Positions 1-8,043 of a stretch of 64,000 nt of DNA are shown here, piece by piece. This DNA is from CAYMKL01 sp964390805. GTDB lineage: Bacteria; Chloroflexota; Anaerolineae; VGOG01. Both the position numbers and the translations under genes were made by a program. Numbering within the stretch: position 1 is the stretch's first letter; every line of letters begins with the position of its first letter. The notes below the pieces were generated by a model. It saw only the letters and a list, made by a program, of their open reading frames with translations, was not told where the DNA came from and ran no database searches. The DNA lies in NCBI GenBank assembly GCA_964390805.1, contig CAYMKL010000023.1:3542-67541 (forward strand), written 5' to 3'.

Positions 1-1
1 A

Positions 2-112
2 GGTTTCAGCGAAGTCAGCGGTTCAGCGGACGTGCCAATTGACGCGCTGGTGTGCGAATTGTATGGGTTGACGGAGGAGGAGGTTGGGGTGGTGGAGGGT
101 TTGAATCGCTGA
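2..112 (+). CDS. C-terminal tail of a gene cut by the window edge, possibly a restriction-modification enzyme
   Basis: The frame is open from the left edge to a TGA at 110-112. The last residues read LVCELYGLTEEEVGVVEG. A tail of the type LVYxLYGLTEEE is what I remember from the C-termini of Eco57I-like and type IIG methyltransferase-nucleases, so a DNA-modification enzyme is the best guess, made from memory only. The first 30 bases are a GCTGA/TCAGC-rich stretch that may be an insertion into the reading frame, so this could be a relic rather than an intact gene end. Confidence 0.35.
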   Translation, partial: GFSEVSGSADVPIDALVCELYGLTEEEVGVVEGLNR

Positions 113-160
113 GGCGCTGAAGACGCTGATTACGCTGAAAGGAGCCTCAGCGGGCTCAGA
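105..160. repeat. GCTGA-rich low-complexity stretch
   Basis: CGCTGA recurs several times (CGCTGAGGCGCTGA, then GACGCTGATTACGCTGA). Related TCAGCG units occur at 5-30. It looks like simple-sequence filler between the preceding gene tail and the next gene. Confidence 0.4.
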
Positions 161-189
161 GGTTTCAACATTTTTCTGGAGGTAAAGCA

Positions 190-1176
190 ATGCCCAAGAT
201 CGAGCGTTTTGGAGAAACCCAGAACGTGGCGGTCACTGTGCTGGTTGACAATAGGGCCGATTTGATCGTGAAGTCAACCGACACGGTGAAGTACTACACC
301 GAGGAGCCGCTGCTGGCCGAACATGGCTTTGCGGCCTTGATTGAACTCAAAGCCTCTGGTGTTAGAATCCTGTGGGATGCTGGCATTACCCGAATCGCGC
401 TGCTGGAGAACATGAGGCGCATGGAGATAGACCCGGCGACGATTGACAAAATCGCGCTGAGTCATGGTCACGGGGACCATACTGCCGCGGTGACCGACGT
501 TCTCCAAGCCATCGCCGTTAGACCACAGCCCAAGGAATGGGAGCGGTACCCCACACTAGAAGAGATACGCAGTTGGGTGGAGGGACGCCGCGTGCCGTTG
601 ATCACCCATCCCACGGCTTTTCGGGAGCGTTGGGGCAAGAAGAAGGATGGCACTGTGTACGGTCCGGTTCTTCCCCCGCCACGGGATGAGTGGGAGGCGG
701 CCGGTGCAGACATCGTCCTCTCAGAAGGGCCTCACGAACTAGGGCCGGGGTGCTGGACCACGGGGTTGGTCCCCCGCCAGAGCTTCGAGAAATCGGGCCG
801 GCCCTCGTCGCTGTCCTATCGTCAAGGCGATGCCTTCCTCTACGACGACATTGACGAGGATCAGGCCATAGTCATCAATGTCAAGGACAAGGGGCTGGTC
901 ATCGTCTCCGGCTGTGCTCATTCGGGCATTGTGAACACGGTGAACTATGCACGGGAGATCAGCGGCGTGGACGAGGTCTGGGCCATCGTCGGCGGGTTCC
1001 ATCTGGGCAGAGCGAAGGACGAGGAGATTCAGCGCACCATTGCCTCGGTCAAAGCGCTCAGACCGACGCTGATCTCCCCTTCGCACTGCACTGGCTTTGG
1101 GGCAATCAGCCAATTCGCTGCCCAGATGCCAGACGAGTTCGTGTTGGGTGTCGTGGGCACGACGTACCTGTTCTAG
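190..1176 (+). CDS. MBL-fold metallo-hydrolase, dihydropterin-phosphate-synthase-like
   Basis: A 328-residue cytosolic metallo-beta-lactamase fold protein. The metal-binding motif SHGHGDH lies at residues 91-97 (His92, His94, Asp96, His97), with further likely ligands in SGCAHSG and VGGFHLG downstream. The overall layout resembles the COG1237 group often annotated as dihydropterin ribofuranosyl-aminobenzene phosphate synthase; the substrate cannot be read from the sequence. TGGAGG at 177-182 sets the ATG start. The next gene follows 26 bases later on the same strand, so the two may be cotranscribed. Confidence 0.85.
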   Translation: MPKIERFGETQNVAVTVLVDNRADLIVKSTDTVKYYTEEPLLAEHGFAALIELKASGVRILWDAGITRIALLENMRRMEIDPATIDKIALSHGHGDHTAAVTDVLQAIAVRPQPKEWERYPTLEEIRSWVEGRRVPLITHPTAFRERWGKKKDGTVYGPVLPPPRDEWEAAGADIVLSEGPHELGPGCWTTGLVPRQSFEKSGRPSSLSYRQGDAFLYDDIDEDQAIVINVKDKGLVIVSGCAHSGIVNTVNYAREISGVDEVWAIVGGFHLGRAKDEEIQRTIASVKALRPTLISPSHCTGFGAISQFAAQMPDEFVLGVVGTTYLF

Positions 1177-1202
1177 CCAGGTCGGAGAGGAGCCCAAGCT
1201 TG

Positions 1203-1802
1203 ATGACGAAAGCACAACGCGACTGGGGGCAGTTTGCCCTGATCCTTATTGATGTCCAGCGAGATTTTTGGTCGGAGCGAATGGCGGAAGGTTTCCCTGA
1301 CTTTCCAACCAACATCGCCCGGCTCCTGACTTTCTGCCGGAGCGAAGGTCTAGAGATTATCCACCTTCACGCCAGCTTTAAGCCAGACATGTCCGATTGG
1401 ATGCCGACGTACAAACTGCGGGGGCGCATCCCCTGCGTCCAGGGGACGGCGGGGGTAGAGACGCTGCCGTTTGCCCTCGATAAGCCCGGCGAAAAGATCA
1501 TCGTGAAGCAAACGTTCGACGGCTTCCACAACCCGGAGCTGTTGCAGTATCTGCGCCAAAGCGGGAAGCGATTCGTGCTGACCGCTGGGTTGATCACCTC
1601 TGTCTGTGTGTTCCTGACCACGGCATCGGCCATGCAGAAGGGCTTTCTAGCTGCCGTAATCGAAGACTGCTGTGCATGTCGGCCGCAGACACACGAGCAA
1701 ACACTGGACACGTACCAGTTCATGTTCCAACGAACAACGCTGGACCTCATCCCTGAGCGCCACCCCGAATGGCTGGCTGCACTGAGGGAACTTGATGAAT
1801 AG
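1203..1802 (+). CDS. Isochorismatase-like cysteine hydrolase
   Basis: A 199-residue protein of the isochorismatase-like hydrolase fold. The Asp-Lys-Cys triad is visible as LIDVQRDF (Asp17), VKQTFDGF (Lys102) and ITSVCVF (Cys135). Members hydrolyse amides or ureides such as nicotinamide or N-carbamoyl compounds; the substrate here is unknown. ATG at 1203 is preferred over TTG at 1200; GGAGAGGAG upstream could serve either. It lies directly behind the MBL-fold gene. Confidence 0.85.
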   Translation: MTKAQRDWGQFALILIDVQRDFWSERMAEGFPDFPTNIARLLTFCRSEGLEIIHLHASFKPDMSDWMPTYKLRGRIPCVQGTAGVETLPFALDKPGEKIIVKQTFDGFHNPELLQYLRQSGKRFVLTAGLITSVCVFLTTASAMQKGFLAAVIEDCCACRPQTHEQTLDTYQFMFQRTTLDLIPERHPEWLAALRELDE

Positions 1803-1880
1803 CCCTGCTTAAGCTCTGAGCCCCGTCCCCGGGGCGGCCCGAGGACGGGCCTTTGAGCCTTAAGTTGAAACTGATGCTCG

Positions 1881-2402
1881 ATGAATGGCACTGCTTTGGT
1901 TCTCTTCTCCGGACTGCCTGGGACCGGCAAGACGATCTTGGCGCGCAAAGTTGCCCGCGCTTTGCACATTCCACTCTTCGCCAAGGATCGCATTCAGTCA
2001 GCACTCAGGGTTCGCGGCCTTGCCGACAGAGGGACACCCGACGGATACCATCTGATGCTGGACCTTGCCGATGAGCAGTTGAGCTTGGGAGTGAGCGTCG
2101 TGTTGGATGCTGTTTTCCCAATGGAAGAGTTTCGGTTGGCCGCTCGTGACATCGCCCATGGCAACAGCGCGAACTTCCGTCCCATCTACTGCTACTGCTC
2201 CGACCGCTCAGTTTGGCGAGAGCGGATGAAAGGGCGACAGCAATACGTGCCCAACTGGACACCCGTAGGCTGGGAAGCGGTCGAACGTTTGCAGGCGATG
2301 TATGAACCCTGGGATCCAGCGACCACGCTGTTCGTTGATTCATTGAACGATTTGGAGGGTAATCTGATATTGATAATAGACTGGATTCGTATAGGAGGTT
2401 AA
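1881..2402 (+). CDS. P-loop kinase / AAA-type ATP-binding protein
   Basis: A 173-residue single-domain P-loop protein with Walker A GLPGTGKT near residues 11-18, followed by an Asp-Arg pair (KDRIQSAL) and a later lid-like segment rich in Arg (RERMKGRQQ). This matches small zeta-toxin/gluconate-kinase-like or shikimate-kinase-like P-loop kinases that phosphorylate a small molecule. The substrate is not evident. Its 3' end supplies the ribosome-binding site (AGGAGG) of the following aldo/keto reductase, only 1 base away, so the two are probably translated as a unit. Confidence 0.75.
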   Translation: MNGTALVLFSGLPGTGKTILARKVARALHIPLFAKDRIQSALRVRGLADRGTPDGYHLMLDLADEQLSLGVSVVLDAVFPMEEFRLAARDIAHGNSANFRPIYCYCSDRSVWRERMKGRQQYVPNWTPVGWEAVERLQAMYEPWDPATTLFVDSLNDLEGNLILIIDWIRIGG

Positions 2403-2403
2403 C

Positions 2404-3282
2404 ATGGAAACCAGACCATTTGGCAAAACCGGGGAATCGTTCCCCATCCTCAGCTTTGGTGGGCAACGGATTGTGGATGAGCATAATTGCACAGAGGAGG
2501 AGGCCATCGCCATCGTCAACACGGCCATTGACCGGGGCATCCGCTACTTCGATACCGCCTGGATCTACTCCAATGGGCAGGCAGAGACCCGCCTGGGCAA
2601 GGTGGTCAAACACCGGCGGTCGGAGATGTGGATTTCCACCAAAACCTGGGACACTACCCGTGACGGGGCTCGCCGCCAACTGGAGGAGAGCCTGACGCGG
2701 CTGCACACTGATTACGTGAACGAGTGGCGGCTGCACAACGTGTGGGACTATGCCCGGCTGGATGCCTTCACCGGCAAGGGCGGGGCGCTAGAGGCGGCCG
2801 TCCAGGCCCGCGAGGAGGGGCTGGTGCGCCACATCAGCATCAGTTGCCACACCGACCCGCAAATCCTGATCGAAGCCCTCAACCGCTTTCCGTTTGACAG
2901 CGCGCTCATCGCCCTCTCCGCGCTGGACCACTTCATCCTCAGCTTCGCCGAGGAGTTCCTGCCCGTGGCCAACGCCAAGGGGGTTGCGACCATTGCCATG
3001 AAAGTGCTAGGCTTGGGCAGCTTGACGCACGAAGTGGAGCGCTCCCTGCGCTACGCCTTCGCTCTGCCGGTCAGCACGGTCATTGTGGGAATGGAGACCA
3101 TGGCCCAACTGGAGCGTAACCTGGCCATTGCCGAGGCTTTCCAGCCGATGACGGACGAAGAGCGATTGGCCTTCTTCAAGGACATCATGCCGCTGGTCCG
3201 GCCAGACAAGATGCGTTGGAAAGCGACCGACTGGGGCGATCCGACCGAGTGGATCCCCCGGGGCCGGGGATTGCGTCCGTGA
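2404..3282 (+). CDS. Aldo/keto reductase
   Basis: A 292-residue TIM-barrel NADPH-dependent oxidoreductase. The catalytic tetrad is intact: Asp50 and Tyr55 in FDTAWIYSNG, Lys80 in WISTKTWD, His111 in WRLHNVWD. It lacks the C-terminal ferredoxin domain seen in the reductase at 56191-57264. ATAGGAGGTTAAC directly before the ATG is a strong ribosome-binding site. It probably reduces an aldehyde or ketone; the substrate is unknown. Confidence 0.9.
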   Translation: METRPFGKTGESFPILSFGGQRIVDEHNCTEEEAIAIVNTAIDRGIRYFDTAWIYSNGQAETRLGKVVKHRRSEMWISTKTWDTTRDGARRQLEESLTRLHTDYVNEWRLHNVWDYARLDAFTGKGGALEAAVQAREEGLVRHISISCHTDPQILIEALNRFPFDSALIALSALDHFILSFAEEFLPVANAKGVATIAMKVLGLGSLTHEVERSLRYAFALPVSTVIVGMETMAQLERNLAIAEAFQPMTDEERLAFFKDIMPLVRPDKMRWKATDWGDPTEWIPRGRGLRP

Positions 3283-3297
3283 TTGAGGTGGCCGACT

Positions 3298-4047
3298 TTG
3301 AGATTTGACCTGATTGCTTTCGACGCTGATGATACCCTGTGGCATAACGAGATCTTGTATGAAGAGGCTCAGGACAAGCTCAGGGAACTGCTGTCGGGTT
3401 ATGCCGCTGAAGAGACGGTTGATCAGCGGCTCTATCAGACAGAGATGAGCAACCTCAAACACTACGGATACGGCATCAAGAGCTTCACCCTCTCCATGAT
3501 CGAAACCGCCGTCGAGTTGACAAAAGGGAGGATTGAGGGGACAGAGGTTCTCCAGATCATTGGCTTTGCGAAAGAAATGCTCACCTCCCAGACGCGACTG
3601 CTCGATCACGCAGAAGAAACCGTTCGCGAACTAGCCAGGTCATACGAGCTGATGGTCATCACCAAAGGCGACCTCCTCGATCAGCAGTCCAAACTCTCGC
3701 GGTCAGGCATCGGCGACTACTTTCGATACGTTGAAGTTGTCAGCCAGAAGACTCAGGGTACTTACAAGGCGCTGCTGGCCAAGTACAGGATTGAGCCGCA
3801 GCGATTCCTCATGGTGGGCAATTCGTTGAAATCAGACATCTTGCCCGTGCTGGCCCTTGGTGGGCAGGCGGTGTACGTCCCATATCACGTCACCTGGGCC
3901 CATGAGGTTGTAGACAGCCAACACGTCGAGCACGACGGATATTATGAGCTGGAACACCTGGGGCAATTACCCCGGTTGATTGAACAGCTAGGCGTCACTA
4001 CCTTGACAATGTTAACTTCGCCTGCGTCAGACCTCCGAGGTCTGTGA
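3298..4047 (+). CDS. HAD-superfamily hydrolase
   Basis: Haloacid-dehalogenase-fold phosphatase. Motif I is AFDADDTLW (nucleophile Asp9, general acid Asp11), motif II lies in MVITKGD, and motif IV is degenerate as VGNSLKSD. The TTG at 3298 is chosen because GAGGTGG lies six bases upstream; an in-frame TTG at 3283 directly abuts the previous stop. The last residues (SDLRGL) and the stop codon are supplied by the palindromic repeat at 4005-4142, so the native C-terminus has been replaced or extended by the repeat. Confidence 0.85.
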   Translation: MRFDLIAFDADDTLWHNEILYEEAQDKLRELLSGYAAEETVDQRLYQTEMSNLKHYGYGIKSFTLSMIETAVELTKGRIEGTEVLQIIGFAKEMLTSQTRLLDHAEETVRELARSYELMVITKGDLLDQQSKLSRSGIGDYFRYVEVVSQKTQGTYKALLAKYRIEPQRFLMVGNSLKSDILPVLALGGQAVYVPYHVTWAHEVVDSQHVEHDGYYELEHLGQLPRLIEQLGVTTLTMLTSPASDLRGL

Positions 4048-4142
4048 AACGACTTCAGGATGGCGAAATCGTGGCTTTTGCAAGCATTTTGACGGGTGCA
4101 ATCACCCATCGGAGACCTCGGAGGTCTAAACTTAACATTGTC
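4005..4142. repeat. Small inverted-repeat element with nested palindromes (element A)
   Basis: Outer arms GACAATGTTAA (4005-4015) and TTAACATTGTC (4132-4142) are perfect inverted repeats. Inside them lie two 15-bp near-palindromes, AGACCTCCGAGGTCT (4029-4043) and AGACCTCGGAGGTCT (4113-4127). The design resembles the element at 7852-7998, which also has short outer arms and an inner AGACCTG/CAGGTCT pair. It carries no gene of its own; its left part encodes the end of the HAD protein. Confidence 0.7.
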
Positions 4143-4293
4143 GAACTACTCAGGCTGGCGGTTGAAACCGCGCCTGGAGAGCTAAAGCTGACTGTCCACC
4201 TACGTGGACAGCGACGTCCACGCAGGTGGACGCCCGGCTGAAAGCCCTGGAGAGGCGATTTCAATCGCGGCAAAGGGTAGCCCGAGCAGTTAC
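4143..4293. repeat. Miniature inverted-repeat element, copy 1 (MITE-1)
   Basis: About 151 bp, nearly identical in inverted orientation to 25992-26143. Ends are ACTACTCAGGCT on the left and, reverse-complemented, GTAACTGCTCGGGCTA on the right. The interior holds hairpins: GGCGGTTGAAACCGC, a GTCCACCTACGTGGAC palindrome, CGTCCACGCAGGTGGACG, and GCGATTTCAATCGC. It sits directly beside element A. No target duplication was recognised for this copy. Confidence 0.8.
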
Positions 4294-4340
4294 AACTAGG
4301 CCATGATTAATCGGAACTGGTGTGTCCAGGAGTTCATCAA

Positions 4341-5030
4341 ATGACAGCGACCCTCACTCATCGCATCGTAGTTGCAACCCTCAAAGGTCTGACCGGCCTC
4401 CTTTGCCGCATAGACGACGCCCAGTTGGCGCGGGTGCCGGCCCAGGGGCCACTGATCCTCGTCGCCAACCACGTCAACATCCTGGAAATGCCCATCCTTT
4501 ATACCCGGCTGCAACCGCGTCCGGTGACGGGTTTCGCCGCGGCCTACCGCTGGGAGAAGCTTTGGACACGATGGCTGCTGGAGGTCTGCGGGGCCATTCC
4601 CTTGCGCAGAGGTGAAGCCGATATCACTGCTCTGCGCAAGGCGTTGGAGATGCTGGAAGCAGGCTGCATTTTCGCTGTTGCCCCAGAGGGAACCCGCAGT
4701 GGGCATGGACACTTGCAGAAGGCGCATCCAGGTGTCGTGCTCCTGGCATTGCACAGTGGCGCGCCCCTGTTGCCCGTCGTCTACTACGGCGCGGAGCACT
4801 ACGGGGATAACCTGCGCCGATTGCGACGCACCGATTTCCACATCGTCGTCGGCCAGCCGTTCCATATTGATACCGGCGGGGTCAGAGTGACTCGCCAGGT
4901 GCGCCGACAGATCCTCGACGAGATCATGTATCAGATGGCAGCGCTGCTCCCCCCGGCCTACAGGGGTGTCTACTCCGATCTGAACGTCGCTACCGAGAAG
5001 TACCTGATTTTTCAGTCGGAAAGGAAGTAG
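4341..5030 (+). CDS. Lysophospholipid acyltransferase (PlsC-like)
   Basis: A 229-residue membrane-associated acyltransferase of the PlsC family, transferring an acyl chain to lysophosphatidate or a related acceptor. Block I reads NHVNILE (His44, Glu49), where the family usually has HX4D; block III is PEGTRS at 115-120. ATG 4341 is chosen because GGAG at 4329-4332 is well placed; the frame is also open from a GTG at 4320. The Glu for Asp change could lower activity but is conservative. Confidence 0.85.
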   Translation: MTATLTHRIVVATLKGLTGLLCRIDDAQLARVPAQGPLILVANHVNILEMPILYTRLQPRPVTGFAAAYRWEKLWTRWLLEVCGAIPLRRGEADITALRKALEMLEAGCIFAVAPEGTRSGHGHLQKAHPGVVLLALHSGAPLLPVVYYGAEHYGDNLRRLRRTDFHIVVGQPFHIDTGGVRVTRQVRRQILDEIMYQMAALLPPAYRGVYSDLNVATEKYLIFQSERK

Positions 5031-5033
5031 CCA

Positions 5034-5534
5034 GTGAGTGCTAAAGCCCAGGCAAGGAAGGACAAGATCATCACAGAGCTAGTCGAAACACGAAAGCAGA
5101 TCCTCGACGCGGTGTCTTCACTGTCCCCGGAGAAACAGGACGAAGCCTTCCTGGGCGTTTGGTCGGTAAGAGACCTGATGGCCCACCTGGCGGGATGGGA
5201 TTTCACCAATCTGGAAGCCGCCAAGGCCCTCCTCGCGGGCCAGCTTCCCGATTTCTACTCCCATTACGACCGCGATTGGAAGACCTACAACGCCCACCTG
5301 GTGGCAGAGTACAGAAGGGACGATTCCGCCCAGCTTATCGCGTCGGTGGAGGACTCCCTGCAACAGCTCGTAGCTTTCCTGGAGACTGTTCCCGCCGAGG
5401 AGTTTGACAAAGACAGAGGCGTGCGCTACAAGCGTTACAAAGTCACCATCGCCCGTCTCCTTCAGGCGGACACCAAGGACGGGAAAGCCCATCACAAGCA
5501 AATCGAGGAATTCAGACAACGGCAGGAGGAATGA
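5034..5534 (+). CDS. DinB-like four-helix-bundle protein
   Basis: A 166-residue helical protein starting at GTG, 3 bases after the acyltransferase stop. Conserved DinB-superfamily features are WSVRDLMAHLAGWD (first metal-ligand His) and a C-terminal HHKQIEEF pair. Such proteins are often thiol-dependent transferases or ClbS/DfsB-type proteins. A second DinB-type gene follows 6 bases later. The exact reaction is unknown. Confidence 0.75.
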   Translation: MSAKAQARKDKIITELVETRKQILDAVSSLSPEKQDEAFLGVWSVRDLMAHLAGWDFTNLEAAKALLAGQLPDFYSHYDRDWKTYNAHLVAEYRRDDSAQLIASVEDSLQQLVAFLETVPAEEFDKDRGVRYKRYKVTIARLLQADTKDGKAHHKQIEEFRQRQEE

Positions 5535-5540
5535 TCGCCT

Positions 5541-6047
5541 ATGACAGAACAAACCCGTGACCCAGATGCAATCATCGCCCAGTACGCTAGCGGACCAGCG
5601 CAACTGGAAGCTGCCATTGAGGGCCTCACTGAGGAGGAGCTTAATCTCGCCCAGTCTGCTGATACCTGGACCATTCGACAGATTGCTCACCACGTTGTGG
5701 ATGGCGACGACATCTGGAAGATTGCCATCAAAGCTGCCCTGGGCAACAGCAGCGGCACGTTCAGCTTGCAGTGGTACTGGGATAGACCGCAGGATGAGTG
5801 GGTGGAGAGTTGGGACTATGGGGGGCGAGACATCGAGCCATCATTGGCCCTCTTTCGCGCCAATCGTCGCCACATTCTCCAACTGTTGAGTCAGATACCC
5901 GACGCCTGGGAGCGGCACCTTGCCATTAAGTCGCCTGAGGGTCAAGAAGTGCAGCTCACCGTTGGCTACATCGTTGAGATGCAAGCAGGTCACGTACTGG
6001 ACCACATCAATGATATTCGCATGATCAGACAGGCTCACGATCTCTGA
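5541..6047 (+). CDS. DinB family protein
   Basis: A 168-residue four-helix bundle protein. TWTIRQIAHHVVDGD near residue 45 carries the first metal-ligand histidine and GHVLDHINDI near the C-terminus the other pair, as in DinB/YfiT-like putative metal-dependent enzymes. It is adjacent to another DinB-like gene but not a close copy, so the pair looks like two divergent members rather than a recent duplication. Function unknown beyond the fold. Confidence 0.8.
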   Translation: MTEQTRDPDAIIAQYASGPAQLEAAIEGLTEEELNLAQSADTWTIRQIAHHVVDGDDIWKIAIKAALGNSSGTFSLQWYWDRPQDEWVESWDYGGRDIEPSLALFRANRRHILQLLSQIPDAWERHLAIKSPEGQEVQLTVGYIVEMQAGHVLDHINDIRMIRQAHDL

Positions 6048-6115
6048 AATCCTGTGCTTGGGAGTGAGCGTTAAGACTCCCGCACATCAAATCGGCGTAA
6101 AAGGAGGCCATGTTG

Positions 6116-6775
6116 ATGAACCAGGAATCACCTGGTAAACAACGCGAGTGCATTTTGGGACAAACTGTGAGTCTGAGGTATCTGCTTTTTCTACCGCGAG
6201 ACTACGGTGCTGATCCGGACAAAGAATGGCCCCTGATTCTGTTCCTCCACGGGATGGGCGAACGGGGCGATGACCTGGATCTGGTGAGGATTCACGGAAT
6301 ACCCAAGATCGTCGAGCGGCAGCCCGACTTCCCATTTGTCGCCGTCTCTCCACAGTGTCCCGGCGAAACGACGTGGCGGGATCATCACCTGATACTGAAG
6401 GGGCTGCTGGACGCGATAGTGGCAAACTACGCAGTAGACACGGCCCGCATCTACCTGACGGGGCTCAGCATGGGGGGATACGGCACGTGGAGCACGGCGA
6501 TGACCTATCCAAAGCTGTTCGCAGCCATCGCCCCCATTTGTGGTGGTGGCTTCACTGAGTTCGTCTCCGAGCTCAAGGAGGTGCCTGTCTGGGCCTTTCA
6601 CGGTGCGGAGGACGAGGTGGTCAAGCTCGAAATGGGCCAGCGCATGGTAGACGCCTTGCGGGCCTGCGGCGGCAACGTGCGCTTCACCGTTTACCCTGGT
6701 GTTGGCCATGATTCCTGGACAGAGACTTACGACAACCCTGAGCTTTACGAGTGGTTTCTTGAGCACAGGAGATAA
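6116..6775 (+). CDS. Alpha/beta hydrolase, esterase / PHB-depolymerase-like
   Basis: A 219-residue serine hydrolase. The oxyanion region is ILFLHGMGERG, the nucleophile elbow is GLSMGGYG (Ser118), the acid is in FHGAEDEVV and the base in GVGHDSW. This is the layout of phospholipase/carboxylesterase and feruloyl-esterase-like enzymes. No signal peptide is seen. ATG 6116 is preferred because AGGAGG sits 8 bases upstream; ATG 6110 would leave only 2 bases. It stops 2 bases before the next gene. Confidence 0.85.
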   Translation: MNQESPGKQRECILGQTVSLRYLLFLPRDYGADPDKEWPLILFLHGMGERGDDLDLVRIHGIPKIVERQPDFPFVAVSPQCPGETTWRDHHLILKGLLDAIVANYAVDTARIYLTGLSMGGYGTWSTAMTYPKLFAAIAPICGGGFTEFVSELKEVPVWAFHGAEDEVVKLEMGQRMVDALRACGGNVRFTVYPGVGHDSWTETYDNPELYEWFLEHRR

Positions 6776-6777
6776 GC

Positions 6778-7845
6778 ATGGATAAGTTGTTACAGAAGAT
6801 CATCAGTCTAGTCTTGACCCTGGGGCTCCTGGCTGGGTGCAGTACCCCTGCGGCTACGCCTACACCCGTCCCACCAACAGCCACCTCAACCTCAACCGCC
6901 GTCCCAACACCTACCAGCCGCGCCGACGGCCTGTCGCACGAAGAAGCCGCGACCCTCAGCAGCCTGGAGCAGGTGGACGACTACCCTCTCTACACCGTGC
7001 GCTACTACGGCGCATACGATCAGAGGGCGTCCTCCGCTGAGACAGCCGCGTCGCCCTTGTGGGCCTGCTCGCTCTTCGCGGCTATGGGTGATGCGGAACA
7101 CAAGCTCTATGGCCGCAACTTCGACTGGGAATACAGCCCGGCCGTGCTCCTGTTCACCGACCCGCCGGATGGCTACGCTTCGGTTTCGATGGTGGACATT
7201 GCCTACTTTGGGTTCGAGGGAGCCAAGGCGGGCACAGTGACCGACCTACCTCTCATTGAGCGTCGGGCGCTTCTACACACCCCGCTTTGGCCGTTCGACG
7301 GCATGAACGAGCATGGTTTGGCCGTTGGCATGGCGGCCGTGCCGTCGGGGGATATGCGACCTGATCCCAACAAAGAAACCATGGGCTCGTTGGGGGTGAT
7401 TCGCGAGATGCTCGATCACGCCAGCAACGCAGAAGAGGCCCTCGCCATCATACAGAGCTACAACATTGATTTTGAGGGCGGCCCGCCTCTCCATTACCTG
7501 ATCGCCGACTCGTCAGGCCACTCGCTCCTAGTGGAGTTCTATCAGGGGGAGATGGTTGTCATCCCCAATGAGACACCCTGGCATCTGGCAACCAATTTCC
7601 TGCGCGCCTCGGCCGGCGAATCTGCAGAAGGGGAATGCTGGCGGTACGACAAGATCAGCCAGCGACTCACAGAGGCTGGAGGTCGGCTTACCGTGCATGA
7701 TGCCATGGATCTCCTGGCCGGAGTATCCCAAGAGGGCACCCAATGGTCGGTCGTTTACGGGATGAGCACCGGCGATGTGAACGTGACCATGGGGCGGCAG
7801 TACGATACCCTGCACACCTTCCCCCTGAGCTTGGCGAGTAAGTAG
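6778..7845 (+). CDS. Lipoprotein of the C45 / linear-amide C-N hydrolase family
   Basis: A 355-residue exported protein. A signal peptide ends in the lipobox LLAGC (Cys21), followed by a Thr/Pro-rich linker to about residue 48. The catalytic domain shows WACSLF (putative N-terminal-nucleophile Cys97) and GRNFDW, typical of choloylglycine-hydrolase/acyl-transferase relatives that cleave linear amides. The cysteine would have to be exposed by processing. It lies 2 bases behind the esterase gene, suggesting a shared transcript for amide/ester breakdown at the cell surface. Confidence 0.8.
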   Translation: MDKLLQKIISLVLTLGLLAGCSTPAATPTPVPPTATSTSTAVPTPTSRADGLSHEEAATLSSLEQVDDYPLYTVRYYGAYDQRASSAETAASPLWACSLFAAMGDAEHKLYGRNFDWEYSPAVLLFTDPPDGYASVSMVDIAYFGFEGAKAGTVTDLPLIERRALLHTPLWPFDGMNEHGLAVGMAAVPSGDMRPDPNKETMGSLGVIREMLDHASNAEEALAIIQSYNIDFEGGPPLHYLIADSSGHSLLVEFYQGEMVVIPNETPWHLATNFLRASAGESAEGECWRYDKISQRLTEAGGRLTVHDAMDLLAGVSQEGTQWSVVYGMSTGDVNVTMGRQYDTLHTFPLSLASK

Positions 7846-8010
7846 CGATCCAATGTCATTAAGTTAAGGTTAAGACCTGACAGGTTTCCGAAGGTGTCGT
7901 TTTCAGCTAGATTCGACCTGAACCTGGATGCATTTACGCCGAAAAGTTGCTTATGAAACCTGTCAGGTCTGGTACGGATACTTATATAAATGACATTGAG
8001 TAGCGATCCA
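7841..8010. mobile_element. Miniature inverted-repeat element flanked by 12-bp direct repeats (element B)
   Basis: AGTAGCGATCCA occurs at 7841-7852 and again at 7999-8010. Just inside are the inverted arms CAATGTCATT (7851-7860) and AATGACATTG (7989-7998), and inside those AGACCTGACAGGTTT and AAACCTGTCAGGTCT. The direct repeats look like a target duplication. The insertion lies immediately after the stop codon of the C45 lipoprotein gene. Confidence 0.65.
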
Positions 8011-8043
8011 TTATCACAGTCGAAAAGAAGGAGGCACGTCACG

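Noticed and set aside
4055..4273. Minus-strand 72-residue frame, matched by a plus-strand frame at 26012
   Set aside because: Both lie inside the two copies of MITE-1 and consist of its palindromes; no start signal or protein-like composition.
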